A DNA stretch of 64,000 nt from Klebsiella pneumoniae (GCA_945862325.1 CAMAXZ010000007.1:62001-126000); one strand, 5' to 3'. Positions 47,658 through 57,148 are shown, numbered from the stretch's first letter. Numbers and translations are program-made. Notes: generated from the letters alone by a model not told the origin.

Positions 47658-48252
47658 CCCAATCGCGATGTGTGCGCGCGCCGTATGCGCGCACCGCCGC
47701 CACGGCGCGCGCGTGGTCCCCCGTGTTCATGAGGTCGACCTCGAGGCCGACGAACAGGGCGTTGAGGATCGTCGCCTCGACCAGCGCCGACGCGCGCGGC
47801 ATCCCGCGCGCCTCGAACATCGCCCCGATCGCGGCCACCCAGGCCCCGCTCAGGCGCGCGCGGAGGGCGTCGGGCAGCTCCGAGGAGCGCGACATCGCTA
47901 ACTCGAGCAGCACGCGCTCCGTCGGCAGGTTCGCGACGATCGCCCCCCAGATCGCGACGAGCACCTCTTCCAGGCCCCCGGCCGGCGCGCCGCGCAGCGC
48001 GGCGTCGACGGACACCAACTGCCTACTTTCGAGCTCGACTACTGCGGCATGCACCAGCCCGTCCTTGCTGCCGAAGTGGTAGCTCAGGCTGTACGTGCTC
48101 GTGCCGAGCGCCTGCGCGAGCGGGCGCAGGGACAGTTCGGCGATGCCGACGGCGACGAGGTGCTCGACGATCTGGTCGAGCAGCCGATCGCGACGACCCG
48201 CGGAGCGCGGGGCGGGCTTCAGACCGGGTGGTCGAGGAAGCTGCGCAGCCAC
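47635..48252 (-). CDS. TetR/AcrR-family regulator
   Basis: LLDQIVEHLVAVGIAELSLRPLAQALGTSTYSLSYHFGSKDGLVHAAV HTH. Confidence 0.85.
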   Translation of the reverse strand: MAAQLPRPPGLKPAPRSAGRRDRLLDQIVEHLVAVGIAELSLRPLAQALGTSTYSLSYHFGSKDGLVHAAVVELESRQLVSVDAALRGAPAGGLEEVLVAIWGAIVANLPTERVLLELAMSRSSELPDALRARLSGAWVAAIGAMFEARGMPRASALVEATILNALFVGLEVDLMNTGDHARAVAAVRAYGARTHRDWVSRAKAG

Positions 48253-48968
48253 GGGAGCTCCGGGTTCGGTTCGTCCGCCTTGTCCGAGTGATCGGTCTCC
48301 ACGAACACCACGAGCGCCTCCGGGTGCGCGCGATGGAAGAGATTGACGTTGGACGGTTCGTTGTCCATGTACAACACGACGTCCCCGAGCTCCGCGATGA
48401 CCGCGAGGGCGCTCTCCTTGAACGCGGTGTCGTCGGTTCGGGCGTCGGGCTTCACGAGCAGCGAGGTGCGCTCGCGGTCATAGGGGAACCCGAAGCGTCG
48501 CAGGGCCTCTTCGGTGCCGGCGCGCATGCTCTCGTCGCGGCCGGTCAGGTACACCACGAACAGCCCGGCCTCGTGCACCTCGCGCACGAGGGACACCGCG
48601 CCCGGCATCGCGTGGTCGAAGCCGACGTACCGGCTCGTGAAGAAGTGCGCCTGCCACCACGTGCGCACCTCGTCGACCCGCGCCGCGACGAAGGCGTCGT
48701 CGAGACCGGCGTTGCGAAGGGTGTTGGAGATCGACCAGTCCCGGAAGTGATCGACCTCCACGCGGTACAGGCCGTCGAGCGCGCGCTGGGCCGCGAGCTC
48801 GCGAAAGATCTGCACTTGCCGCGGCCGGGTGTCGAAGAGGCACCCGTCGAGGTCGAACACCGCGACGTGCCCCTTCCCGGCCGCGCGCGCCCGCGCGCGG
48901 ATGGACTGGACGATCGCGACGCTCGCGTCGGTGACGTCGAGCGGGGCGTAGCCTCGTGCGCGCGCCAT
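48219..48968 (-). CDS. HAD-superfamily hydrolase
   Basis: VAVFDLDGCLFDTRPRQ, VVYLTGRDESMR, VVLYMDNEPSNVNLF. Start ATG at 48968. Confidence 0.8.
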   Translation of the reverse strand: MARARGYAPLDVTDASVAIVQSIRARARAAGKGHVAVFDLDGCLFDTRPRQVQIFRELAAQRALDGLYRVEVDHFRDWSISNTLRNAGLDDAFVAARVDEVRTWWQAHFFTSRYVGFDHAMPGAVSLVREVHEAGLFVVYLTGRDESMRAGTEEALRRFGFPYDRERTSLLVKPDARTDDTAFKESALAVIAELGDVVLYMDNEPSNVNLFHRAHPEALVVFVETDHSDKADEPNPELPWLRSFLDHPV

Positions 48969-50251
48969 CAAACCTCCCGCGAGGCGATCTCGGCAATCGA
49001 CTCCAGCTCCTTGAGGATTTCCTGCACGATCGCCACCGCGGGCGCCCCCGACGACTGGAGCACCGACAGGCTGCCGCGCACGAGCGCGAGCCCCTCGTCG
49101 TGGCGTCCGAGCACGAACACGCACTGCCCGAGCATCCCGGCGGACATGGCGGACTCCACGGAGAGCCCCGCCGCGGCCTGGAGATCGCGCGCGCGCTCGA
49201 ACTGGCGCACCGCCCCCGCGAGGTCCGACACCGCCGCGAGCCGCGTGGCGAGCACGAAGCTCGCGGCCGCGACCGCCTCGTCGTCGCCGGTGCGCTCGGC
49301 CGCGTCGAGCAACAAGCGGCACGCCTCGGCGGAGACCTCGCCATCCCCAGCGTTCGAGGCGATCTCCTGGAACACTTGAAGCGTCGCCACCTCACCCGGC
49401 ACGTCGCCGGACTCGCGCAGGGTCCGCACGGCGTACCGGAACCGGCCCCACGCGTCGGACGCCAGCCCCAACGCCAGCTCGACCTGGGCGAGCTCGCGGA
49501 GCAGCACGGCCTTGCCGGCGTCGTCCTTCATGAGCTCGCGGCCGACCAGGGCCTCCTCGAGCACGCGGCGCGCCATCGTGTGGTCGCCGAGGGCGTGGTG
49601 GACGACCCCGAGGTGCTGGAGGGCGTCGATCTCCGCGCTCCGGTTTTTCGCCTGCCGCGACAGGTCGAGGGCCTGGCGGGCCACGCCGAGCGCGCGCTCG
49701 GGCGCCCCGCGGTGCAGGTGGATGCTGGCGAGCAACAGGAACAGGGCGCTGCGCGCGCGCTCGGTGCCGACGTCGCCGAGCTCGAAGAGGGCGCCTTGGG
49801 CGAGCGCCTCGGCCTCGCCGTCCACGCCCGACTGCAGGAGCACCTGGGCGAGCTGGTGCGCGGCGTGGGCGCGCGCCTCGCGATCCGGGCTGTCGGCGAG
49901 GGCGGCCACCTGCCCGCGTCCGGACTCGACCGCGAGGGCGATGTCCCCGAGGCGCAGCGCGATCTCGAGGCGCTCCTGCCACAAGCTGGCGACCCCCTCG
50001 GCGTCGCCCGTCGCCTCGCGGAGGGGGATCGCGGCGTCCACGTGGAGCAGGCCCTGATCGAGCCGTCCGGTGAAGATGCCCACCATGGCGAGCACCTGGT
50101 GAGCCGCGGCGGCGCCGGTGCGGTCGGCTCCGACGCTGAAGCCCTCGAGCGCGGCGAGCCCCTCGGCGCGGGCTTCGTCCGGTTTTCCCTGCTGAAGCGC
50201 GGTGAGCGCGCTGTGAAGATGGCGGGCGGCGGGGCCGGTGTCGACGCTCAT
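48968..50251 (-). CDS. TPR-repeat protein
   Basis: Repeated 34-residue-like helical motifs (LQHLGVVHHALGDHTMARRVLEEAL). Start ATG at 50251. Confidence 0.8.
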   Translation of the reverse strand: MSVDTGPAARHLHSALTALQQGKPDEARAEGLAALEGFSVGADRTGAAAAHQVLAMVGIFTGRLDQGLLHVDAAIPLREATGDAEGVASLWQERLEIALRLGDIALAVESGRGQVAALADSPDREARAHAAHQLAQVLLQSGVDGEAEALAQGALFELGDVGTERARSALFLLLASIHLHRGAPERALGVARQALDLSRQAKNRSAEIDALQHLGVVHHALGDHTMARRVLEEALVGRELMKDDAGKAVLLRELAQVELALGLASDAWGRFRYAVRTLRESGDVPGEVATLQVFQEIASNAGDGEVSAEACRLLLDAAERTGDDEAVAAASFVLATRLAAVSDLAGAVRQFERARDLQAAAGLSVESAMSAGMLGQCVFVLGRHDEGLALVRGSLSVLQSSGAPAVAIVQEILKELESIAEIASREV

Positions 50252-50314
50252 CGGAGCCTCCTCGGAGAACCGCGCCCATATCGAGGCGCGTCGCGGTTGG
50301 TTACCGAGCCCGGG

Positions 50315-50827
50315 ATGACCCTCGAAGACCACGTCGCCGCGGTGCTCGACGCCCTCGGCTACCGCGCCGACCCCGAGGGGGCGGACACCCCCGCGCGCTT
50401 CACCGACGTCCTTCGTGCCTTTGCGCCGAAGGGCCCTCCGCCGCCGCTCGACACCTTCGACGCCCCGGGCCGCGACCTCGTCATCCTCCGCGATCTTCCC
50501 TTCCACAGCTTGTGCGCCCATCACCTCCTGCCCTTTCACGGGACGTGCGGGGTGGCGTACCGTCCGATCGACCGCATCGCCGGCCTCGGCGCCTTCCCCC
50601 GGGCCCTCCATCACTTCGCGCGTCAACCCCAGCTCCAGGAGCGCCTCGCCGCCCAGCTCGCCGACCACCTCCACACGAGCCTCGGCGGGGCGCCGGTGGT
50701 CGTCCTCCTGCGGGCGCGCCAGATGTGCATGGAGATGCGCGGCGCTGCTTCGCCCGGGGAGATCGAGGTCCGCGCCGCCCGCGGCGACGTCGACGTCGAG
50801 CTCCGCGGCGCGCTCGGACGCCCGTGA
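50315..50827 (+). CDS. GTP cyclohydrolase I-like protein (divergent, compact FolE paralogue)
   Basis: DLPFHSLCAHHLLPFHGTCGVAYRP, IAGLGAFPRALHHFARQPQLQERLAAQLADHL, RARQMCMEMRGA; 170 aa. Confidence 0.85.
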   Translation: MTLEDHVAAVLDALGYRADPEGADTPARFTDVLRAFAPKGPPPPLDTFDAPGRDLVILRDLPFHSLCAHHLLPFHGTCGVAYRPIDRIAGLGAFPRALHHFARQPQLQERLAAQLADHLHTSLGGAPVVVLLRARQMCMEMRGAASPGEIEVRAARGDVDVELRGALGRP

Positions 50828-51492
50828 CCGACCTCGCGCTCCGCGGGCTCCGCTGGCGCCTCGGCGACACGACCCTGCTCGACGGGCTCGACCTGACGAT
50901 CGAACGCGGCGCGGCGACCGCGATCGTCGGGCCGAGCGGCTGTGGAAAGAGCTCGTTACTGCGGGTGATCGCCGGGATCCGACGGGTGGACGCCGGCACG
51001 ATCGAGGGCGTGCCCGCGCGCAAGGCCATGGTGTTCCAGGACGCCGCCCTGCTCCCCTGGCTCACCCTACGGCAGAACGTCGCGCTCCCCGGGCGCTTCG
51101 GGACGATCGGCGACGTGACCGAGGCGCTCCGTCGCGTCGGCCTCGCGGAGCACGCCGACAAGCTCCCGGCCGCGCTCAGCGGAGGGCAGAAGATGCGCGG
51201 CTCGCTCGCGCGCGCGCTCGTGTCCCGGCCCGAGCTCGTGCTGCTCGACGAAGCCTTCGCCGCGCTCGACGGGCTCACCCGAGCCGCCGTGCGGGACGTG
51301 GCCACGACCATGGCGCACGAGCAGGGATGGACGACGATCCTCGTCACCCACGACCTCGACGACGCGACGCGCATGTGCTCGCGCATCATCGCGGTGGACG
51401 GACCCCCGCTCCGCGTGCGCGGCGACTGGCCGGTGCGCGCGGGCGACGCCGACGCGTTGGCGGCCCACATCCGGAGCTTGTACGCCGCATGA
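50824..51492 (+). CDS. ABC transporter ATP-binding protein (nitrate/sulfonate/thiamine-precursor type)
   Basis: Walker A GPSGCGKSSLL, signature ALSGGQKMRGSLARAL, Walker B LVLLDEAFAALD. GTG start overlapping the folE-like stop (GTGA). Confidence 0.93.
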   Translation: MTDLALRGLRWRLGDTTLLDGLDLTIERGAATAIVGPSGCGKSSLLRVIAGIRRVDAGTIEGVPARKAMVFQDAALLPWLTLRQNVALPGRFGTIGDVTEALRRVGLAEHADKLPAALSGGQKMRGSLARALVSRPELVLLDEAFAALDGLTRAAVRDVATTMAHEQGWTTILVTHDLDDATRMCSRIIAVDGPPLRVRGDWPVRAGDADALAAHIRSLYAA

Positions 51493-52241
51493 TCGCGCGC
51501 GATCGCCTCGTGGGCCTCGCGGCGGTGCTCGCCGGCCTCGTCGCGTGGCACCTCGCGGCGGCGCGGGCCGGCCCGCTGCTGCTCGCGTCGCCGGTGCAGG
51601 TCCTCTGGGCGTTTCCGACGCACCACGCGCGGCTGCTCGAGGCGACCGCGACCACCGCGGAGGGCGCCGTCCTCGGCCTGGTCGTCGCGTCTCTCCTTGG
51701 GATCTCCGCGGCCGGCGCCGCGTGGGCGAGCGACGCGGCCCGGGCGGCCATCGCCCCGTACGCCGTGGTCGTTCAGGTCGTGCCGATCGTGGCGATCGCC
51801 CCGCTGCTGGTGACCTGGCTCGGCTACGGCGTGCCGGTGGCCGCGGTCACCGCGGCGATCGCCGCGTTCTATCCTGTTTATGCCGCCGCAACGACCGGGC
51901 TGCGGGCGCCCTTGCAGGAGCAGGTCGACCTCTTGCGGCTCCTCGGCGCGAGCCGCCTTCAGGAGCTCCTCCTGCTGCGGGTGCCCGCGTCGCTCCCCGC
52001 CACCTTCGCCGGCCTGCGCAGCGCCGCCGGGCTCGCGGTGATCGGCGCGATCGTCGGGGAATTCGTGGGGAGCAACGGCGCCCCGGCGAGCCTCGGGTGG
52101 CTGGTGTTGTTCGCGGCGCGATCCGCGAAGTCCGAACTGAGCTTCGCCGCGATCGTGTGCGCCGCGGCGCTGGCGTTCACCCTTCACGCCGCCGTGCGGG
52201 CCGTCGAGGCGCGCGCGGTCGGGCGGTGGTACGGAGCCTGA
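51489..52241 (+). CDS. ABC transporter permease (SsuC/TauC/ThiX-like)
   Basis: Polytopic; LLRLLGASRLQELLLLRVPASLPATFAGLRSAAGLAVIGAIVGEFVGS EAA-loop-like motif; ATGA overlap. Confidence 0.92.
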   Translation: MIARDRLVGLAAVLAGLVAWHLAAARAGPLLLASPVQVLWAFPTHHARLLEATATTAEGAVLGLVVASLLGISAAGAAWASDAARAAIAPYAVVVQVVPIVAIAPLLVTWLGYGVPVAAVTAAIAAFYPVYAAATTGLRAPLQEQVDLLRLLGASRLQELLLLRVPASLPATFAGLRSAAGLAVIGAIVGEFVGSNGAPASLGWLVLFAARSAKSELSFAAIVCAAALAFTLHAAVRAVEARAVGRWYGA

Positions 52242-53150
52242 ATGTGGTTCGTCCTCCTCGCCTGCGCGACCCCGACCCCCACCGCCACGCCCGAGGCCCC
52301 GGCGCCGCGCGCGGTCCAGATGGCGCTCAACTGGTACCCCGAGCCCGAGTTCGGCGGGTTCTACGAAGCGAAGCTCTCTGGAGCCGCCGCCGCCGCCGGG
52401 ATCGACCTCACCCTGGTGCCGGGCGGCCCCGGCGTTCCCGTGCTCGAGCTCCTCGAGGCCCGTCGCGTCGACGTGGCGATCACCGGCGCGGACGATCTCC
52501 TGGTCCGTCGCGCCAAGGGCCTCGACGCCGTGGCGATCTTCCCCGGCTTCCAGGACTCCCCGCTCGGCCTGATGAGCCACGCCGACGCCGGGCTCCGTCG
52601 CTTCGAGGACGTGCGCGGCACCGTCGCGATCGAGCAGGGCTCGCCGTTCCAGCTCTTTCTCGCCTCCCGGTACGCGTGGGGCGACGCGGTGCGGATGGTG
52701 CCCACCTCCGGCACGATCGGGCCCTTCGCCGCCGACCCCACCCTCGTCCAGCAGGCGTACATCACCAGCGAGCCGTGCATCGCCGAGGCCCAGGGGTTGA
52801 AGGTCGACTTCCTGCCTGGGCGCGACGCGGGCTGGAACCCCTACGCCTCCCTCGTGGTCGTGCGCGCCGAGGACAAGGACACGCCCTGGGTCGCGGCGCT
52901 GCGCGGCGCCGTGCGCGCCGGCTGGGAGGGCTACCTCGCCGACCCATCCCGCGCGAACGTCGAAATCTCCAAGGCGAACCTGAATCTCGCGCCAGCGCAG
53001 CTCGATTGTGTCGTCGCCCGTCAGCGCCCGTTCGTCACCGGCACCGACGGGCTCGGCGTCATGACCGCCGCGCGTTGGGACGCGATCGAGGCCGCCCTCG
53101 ACGCGATCGGGCAGGAGGTCGAGGCGGACGGGGCGTGGGGCGGAGAGTAG
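52242..53150 (+). CDS. ABC transporter substrate-binding lipoprotein, NMT1/THI5-like
   Basis: MWFVLLAC ultrashort lipobox; VQMALNWYPEPEFGGFYEAKLSG; LLEARRVDVAITGADDLLVRRAKG. Confidence 0.88.
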   Translation: MWFVLLACATPTPTATPEAPAPRAVQMALNWYPEPEFGGFYEAKLSGAAAAAGIDLTLVPGGPGVPVLELLEARRVDVAITGADDLLVRRAKGLDAVAIFPGFQDSPLGLMSHADAGLRRFEDVRGTVAIEQGSPFQLFLASRYAWGDAVRMVPTSGTIGPFAADPTLVQQAYITSEPCIAEAQGLKVDFLPGRDAGWNPYASLVVVRAEDKDTPWVAALRGAVRAGWEGYLADPSRANVEISKANLNLAPAQLDCVVARQRPFVTGTDGLGVMTAARWDAIEAALDAIGQEVEADGAWGGE

Positions 53151-53158
53151 ACTCGCGT

Positions 53159-53899
53159 ATGACCCTGCTCTTCCTGGCCTGCGCTTCGACCGAACGCGCG
53201 AACGACGACCCCAACGTCGCCGACACCGCCGACAGCGCCGACACCGCCGCGGATTGGGCGCCGGCGGCGGGGTGCCCGGCCGCCGAGCCGGGGCGCCACG
53301 AGGTCGAGAGCGCGACGGCGTCGACATACTTCGCGCAGCACCCCGAGGGCGTGGTCGGTCCCGCAAACCTCGTGATCTTCCTGCCCGGCGGCGACGGGAC
53401 GAAGCGCAGCGCCGAGGCCACGTGGGCGTCGTTCTTCGACGAGGATCCGCGCGGATACCGCATCGTCATGCCGTTCGTCGGCGCTGAGGGCGACTATCCG
53501 AACGTCTCGCCGCCGGTGGAGGCGCTGCTCGACGAGGTGGCGGCCTGCTTCGGCCCCGCGGCGGCCACCCACCTCGTCGGCCACAGCAACGGCGGCTACC
53601 TCGCCTACAACGTCGTGGGCCCCGACCTCGCCGCGCGCTTCGTCACGATCACCGGCGCTCCCGGCTACTTCCAGCAGTTCAAGCACAACAAGCTTGAAGG
53701 GCTCGCGTTCCACAACGCCGCGGGAGAGACGGACACGCAGTGGGTGGCCGGGATGCGGGACGCGCACGAGGCGCTCACCGACGCCGGCTTCACGTCGCAG
53801 CTCACCATCTGGCCTGGACAGGGCCACACGCCCGGTCGCGATTGGGACGGTCGCGACGGGATGTTCGCGTTCTGGGACGCTCACCCCACCGCGCGCTGA
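53159..53899 (+). CDS. Lipoprotein alpha/beta hydrolase
   Basis: MTLLFLACAS; NLVIFLPGGDGTKRS; THLVGHSNGGYLAYN (GHSxGG). Confidence 0.75.
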   Translation: MTLLFLACASTERANDDPNVADTADSADTAADWAPAAGCPAAEPGRHEVESATASTYFAQHPEGVVGPANLVIFLPGGDGTKRSAEATWASFFDEDPRGYRIVMPFVGAEGDYPNVSPPVEALLDEVAACFGPAAATHLVGHSNGGYLAYNVVGPDLAARFVTITGAPGYFQQFKHNKLEGLAFHNAAGETDTQWVAGMRDAHEALTDAGFTSQLTIWPGQGHTPGRDWDGRDGMFAFWDAHPTAR

Positions 53900-55095
53900 C
53901 GCTCGCCGAGCACGATCCACGTGCGCATGGGGCCCTTGCCCTTGACGATCGTGAAACCGCAGTCCTCGAGGTCGAACCTCGATCCGACGCGCTCGACCAC
54001 GGCCTCGCTCACGTGTACGGCCCCTGGGCGCCCGTGCGACTCCATGCGCGCCGCGGTGTTCACCGTGTCGCCCCAGAGGTCGTAGAGCACGCGCTTCTCG
54101 CCGAGGACCCCCGCGACCACGGGGCCGGCGTGCACGCCGATGCGGACGTCGAGGGCGCCGTCGCCCGACGCCTCCCGGACGGCGTCCCGGAGCGCGAGGC
54201 CGAGGGACACGAGGCGGGCGGTGTGCGCCGTGCCGTGGTCGACGATGTTCGCGTACGCCATGTAGGCGTCGCCGATGGTCTTCACCTTCTCGAGGCCGTG
54301 GGCCTCGGTCAGCGCGTCGAACCGGGCGAAGATCCGCCCGAGGCGCTCGACCACCTCGACGGCCGGGCGAGAGGCCGACCAGGTGGTGAAGCCGACGAGG
54401 TCCGCGAAGAGTACCGACGCGTCCGCGAGGGTGTCCGCGATCCGCGGCTCTCCGGCCAACATGCGGTGCGCGATCCGCTTCGGCACGAGGTTCTCGAGGA
54501 GCTCGCGCATGCGGCGCTCGCTGCGCTCGGCCGCGGCCTCGAAGCGGTCGGACAGCGCCGTGCTGTACCAGCCGACGGTCGCGATCAACACGAACGTGGC
54601 GACGGTGTTGGCGGCGTCGAGCCACAGCTCGACCCGCCCGGACACGACGTGGGCGCCCGGGGGCGGCGGGAGCAGCTCGACCCCGAGGAAGAAGACGAGC
54701 GGCGTGAGCACCCACACCCACACCCAGCCCCGCCCGCGCGACGGCGCCAGCACGGGCGGCATGAAGGCGAGCACGAACAGCGGGTACCCGGCCCCCGAGC
54801 CCGAACCGAGGACCCAGGCGCAGACGAACGTGTGGACGTTGGCCTCCGCGAGCGCGAGGGTGAGCGCGAGGGAGTGTCGGCCCGACCAGTTGAGCGCGAT
54901 GAGCCCGACGAAGTACGGGAGCACGGCCACGCTCCAGGCCGCGAGCGACTCGAACCCCGCGGCCCAGAAGATGGCCGCCAGCGACGCGTGCGTGACGATG
55001 GCGACCACAGAGAGCTGGTTGCGCAGGACGAACCGGCGGGCCTCGCTCCCCGCGAGGCCCGCCGGCGCGCGCGTGAGGGCATGGAGCAAAACCAC
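53881..55095 (-). CDS. Membrane-bound class III adenylate/guanylate cyclase
   Basis: ASVLFADLVGFTTWSASRPAVEVVERLGRIFARFDALTEAHGLEKVKTIGDAYMAYANI; GEKRVLYDLWGDTVNTAARMESHGRPG; N-terminal TMs. GTG start assumed. Confidence 0.92.
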   Translation of the reverse strand: MVLLHALTRAPAGLAGSEARRFVLRNQLSVVAIVTHASLAAIFWAAGFESLAAWSVAVLPYFVGLIALNWSGRHSLALTLALAEANVHTFVCAWVLGSGSGAGYPLFVLAFMPPVLAPSRGRGWVWVWVLTPLVFFLGVELLPPPPGAHVVSGRVELWLDAANTVATFVLIATVGWYSTALSDRFEAAAERSERRMRELLENLVPKRIAHRMLAGEPRIADTLADASVLFADLVGFTTWSASRPAVEVVERLGRIFARFDALTEAHGLEKVKTIGDAYMAYANIVDHGTAHTARLVSLGLALRDAVREASGDGALDVRIGVHAGPVVAGVLGEKRVLYDLWGDTVNTAARMESHGRPGAVHVSEAVVERVGSRFDLEDCGFTIVKGKGPMRTWIVLGERQRAVG

Positions 55096-55159
55096 GGGTC
55101 CACATCGGTCGGGGGAGGCGCGGCTGTAGGGCGGCGGGCGAGCTACACACGAGCACGGC

Positions 55160-57148
55160 ATGCCTCGCCCGACGTACTCCCTCCTCGCGACCGCCGACGG
55201 CTCGCGCGCGCGGCGGGGCCGGCTCCGGACCGCGCGCGGGGACATCGAGACCCCGCAGTTCCTCCCCGTCGCCACGCAGGGCACCGTGCGGGCGCAGCTC
55301 ACCGAGGACGTGCGGGCGGCCGGCGCCACGATGCTCCTCGCGAACACGTGGCACCTCGCGCAGCGGCCGGGGCTCGAGGTCTTCGACGCGGTCGGTGGGC
55401 TCGCGGACTGGATGGGCTGGCCCGGCGCGGTGCTGACCGACTCCGGGGGGTTCCAGGTGTACTCCCTCGACGCCGCGATCGACGAGGACGGCGCGACGAT
55501 CGCCCAGCCGCAGAGCGGCAAGCGGCTGCGCCTCACCCCGGAGGCGAGCGTGGCGGCGCAGCGCCGCATCGGCGCGGACATCGCGATGGTGTTCGACCAC
55601 TGCGTGCCGTCGACCGTGCCGCGCGCGACCGCCGAAGACGCGATGCACCGCACGCACCGGTGGGCGGCGCGGAGCCTCGCGGCGCGCGGCGACGGCGACA
55701 TGGCGCTGTTCGGCATCGTCCAGGGCGCCTGCCACGCGGACCTCCGACGGGAGAGCGCCCGCGCGCTCACCGACATGCCCTTCGACGGCTACGCGATCGG
55801 CGGCCTCGCCGTCGGAGAAGGCAGGTCCGAGCGCGAAGACATGACGGCGGAGGTCACCGCGGCCCTGCCGCACGATCGCCCGCGGTACCTCATGGGCGTC
55901 GGCACCCCGCTCGACCTCCTCGAGGGCGTCCACCGCGGGGTGGACCTGTTCGACTGCATCCTCCCGACGGCGATGGCGCAGCGCGGGCGGGCGTACACGA
56001 GCCTCGGAAAGATCGAGCTCCGACGTGGCGTATACCGGCTCGATCCGAACCCGCTCGACCCGGCGTGCGCGTGCCCCACCTGCCGCGGCGCCTCACGCGC
56101 TTACCTCCGCCACCTCTTCGACGCCGAGGAGCCCCTCGCCTGGACCCTGATCGGCCGTCACAACCTCTGGTTCTGGCTCGACCTCATGCGGGGCGCCCGC
56201 GAGGCGATCGACGCCGGCACGTTCGCGCGCTTCTACGCCGAGCGGCGCGACTGGATCGACGGCCCGGACCGCGAGCACCCGCCCACGACGCCGGTCGCCC
56301 GCGGACGGCGCACGCCGCCCACCGAGCTCGGCCGCTGGGCCCTCCACGAAGGCGCGGCGTTCGAAGAGCATCCCGCCTTCTGGAGCATCCGCGATCGGGA
56401 GTCGGGCGAGGTGATGCACGCCGTGAGCGCGCCCGACGCCGAGGCCCGGCGCCTGTACGTCGACCAGCCCGGGGTGTCCGCCCTCGCGCGCGAAGCCGCC
56501 GCCCCGCTCGTGGTGTGGGACGTCGGCCTCGGCGCCGGCACCAACGCGGTCGAGGTGATCCGCGCCTGGGAGGAGGCGGGGGGAGACCGCACCCTCCACC
56601 TCGTCAGCTTCGAACGGGATCTCGACGCCCTTCGCCTCGCCTTCGCCCACCGCGCGCGCTTCCCTCGCCTCCGCCACGGCGCCCCCGCGGGCCTGCTCGC
56701 GGACGGCCGGTGGGACGGCCGGAACATCCGATGGGAGCTCCGCTTCGGCGACGTCCCGGGCACCCTCTCCGGCGCGCCCGCCCCGGACCTCGTCCTCTAC
56801 GACCCCTTCTCCTTCAAGGTCGACGCTCCGCTCTGGGCCCCCGACGCGCTGCGCGCGGTCCGCGCGGCCTGCGCGGGCCAGGCGACGCGCCTCTACACGT
56901 ACTCGAACTCCACCGCGGTGCGCCTCGCCCTGTTGATCGCGGGGTTCTACGTCGGTCCTGGGGTGGGCACCGGCCCGAAGTCCGAGACAACGGTCGCGTA
57001 CGCGCGGCGCGAGGGTACCTTGCTGGGGCTGGAGTTCCTCGAGAAGTGGCGGCGGTCGAGCAAGCGCTGGCCCGACTGGGTCCCGGAGGCCGAACGCGCG
57101 GCGTTCGAAGCGTCCTTGCTCGCGCACCCGCAGTGGTCCCCCGCGTGA
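55160..57148 (+). CDS. tgt: Queuine tRNA-ribosyltransferase fused to an MnmC2/DUF752-like methyltransferase domain
   Basis: Tgt: LTDSGGFQVYSL, VFDHCVPSTVPRATAEDAM, GGLAVGEG, DLFDCILPTAMAQRGRAYTS, zinc site CACPTC...H. C-terminal about 270 aa: VVWDVGLGAGTNAVEVIRAWEEAGG, LVLYDPFSFKVDAPLWAPDALRAV, LYTYSNSTAVRLALLIAGFYVGPGVGTGPKSETTVA. Confidence 0.93.
   Translation: MPRPTYSLLATADGSRARRGRLRTARGDIETPQFLPVATQGTVRAQLTEDVRAAGATMLLANTWHLAQRPGLEVFDAVGGLADWMGWPGAVLTDSGGFQVYSLDAAIDEDGATIAQPQSGKRLRLTPEASVAAQRRIGADIAMVFDHCVPSTVPRATAEDAMHRTHRWAARSLAARGDGDMALFGIVQGACHADLRRESARALTDMPFDGYAIGGLAVGEGRSEREDMTAEVTAALPHDRPRYLMGVGTPLDLLEGVHRGVDLFDCILPTAMAQRGRAYTSLGKIELRRGVYRLDPNPLDPACACPTCRGASRAYLRHLFDAEEPLAWTLIGRHNLWFWLDLMRGAREAIDAGTFARFYAERRDWIDGPDREHPPTTPVARGRRTPPTELGRWALHEGAAFEEHPAFWSIRDRESGEVMHAVSAPDAEARRLYVDQPGVSALAREAAAPLVVWDVGLGAGTNAVEVIRAWEEAGGDRTLHLVSFERDLDALRLAFAHRARFPRLRHGAPAGLLADGRWDGRNIRWELRFGDVPGTLSGAPAPDLVLYDPFSFKVDAPLWAPDALRAVRAACAGQATRLYTYSNSTAVRLALLIAGFYVGPGVGTGPKSETTVAYARREGTLLGLEFLEKWRRSSKRWPDWVPEAERAAFEASLLAHPQWSPA

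Noticed and set aside
50315-55160. Idea that the folE-like/ABC operon and tgt form one queuosine pathway cluster
   Set aside because: FolE does feed queuosine synthesis and tgt lies 2 kb downstream, but an opposing cyclase gene intervenes and no queCDEF genes are present; kept only as a loose possibility.
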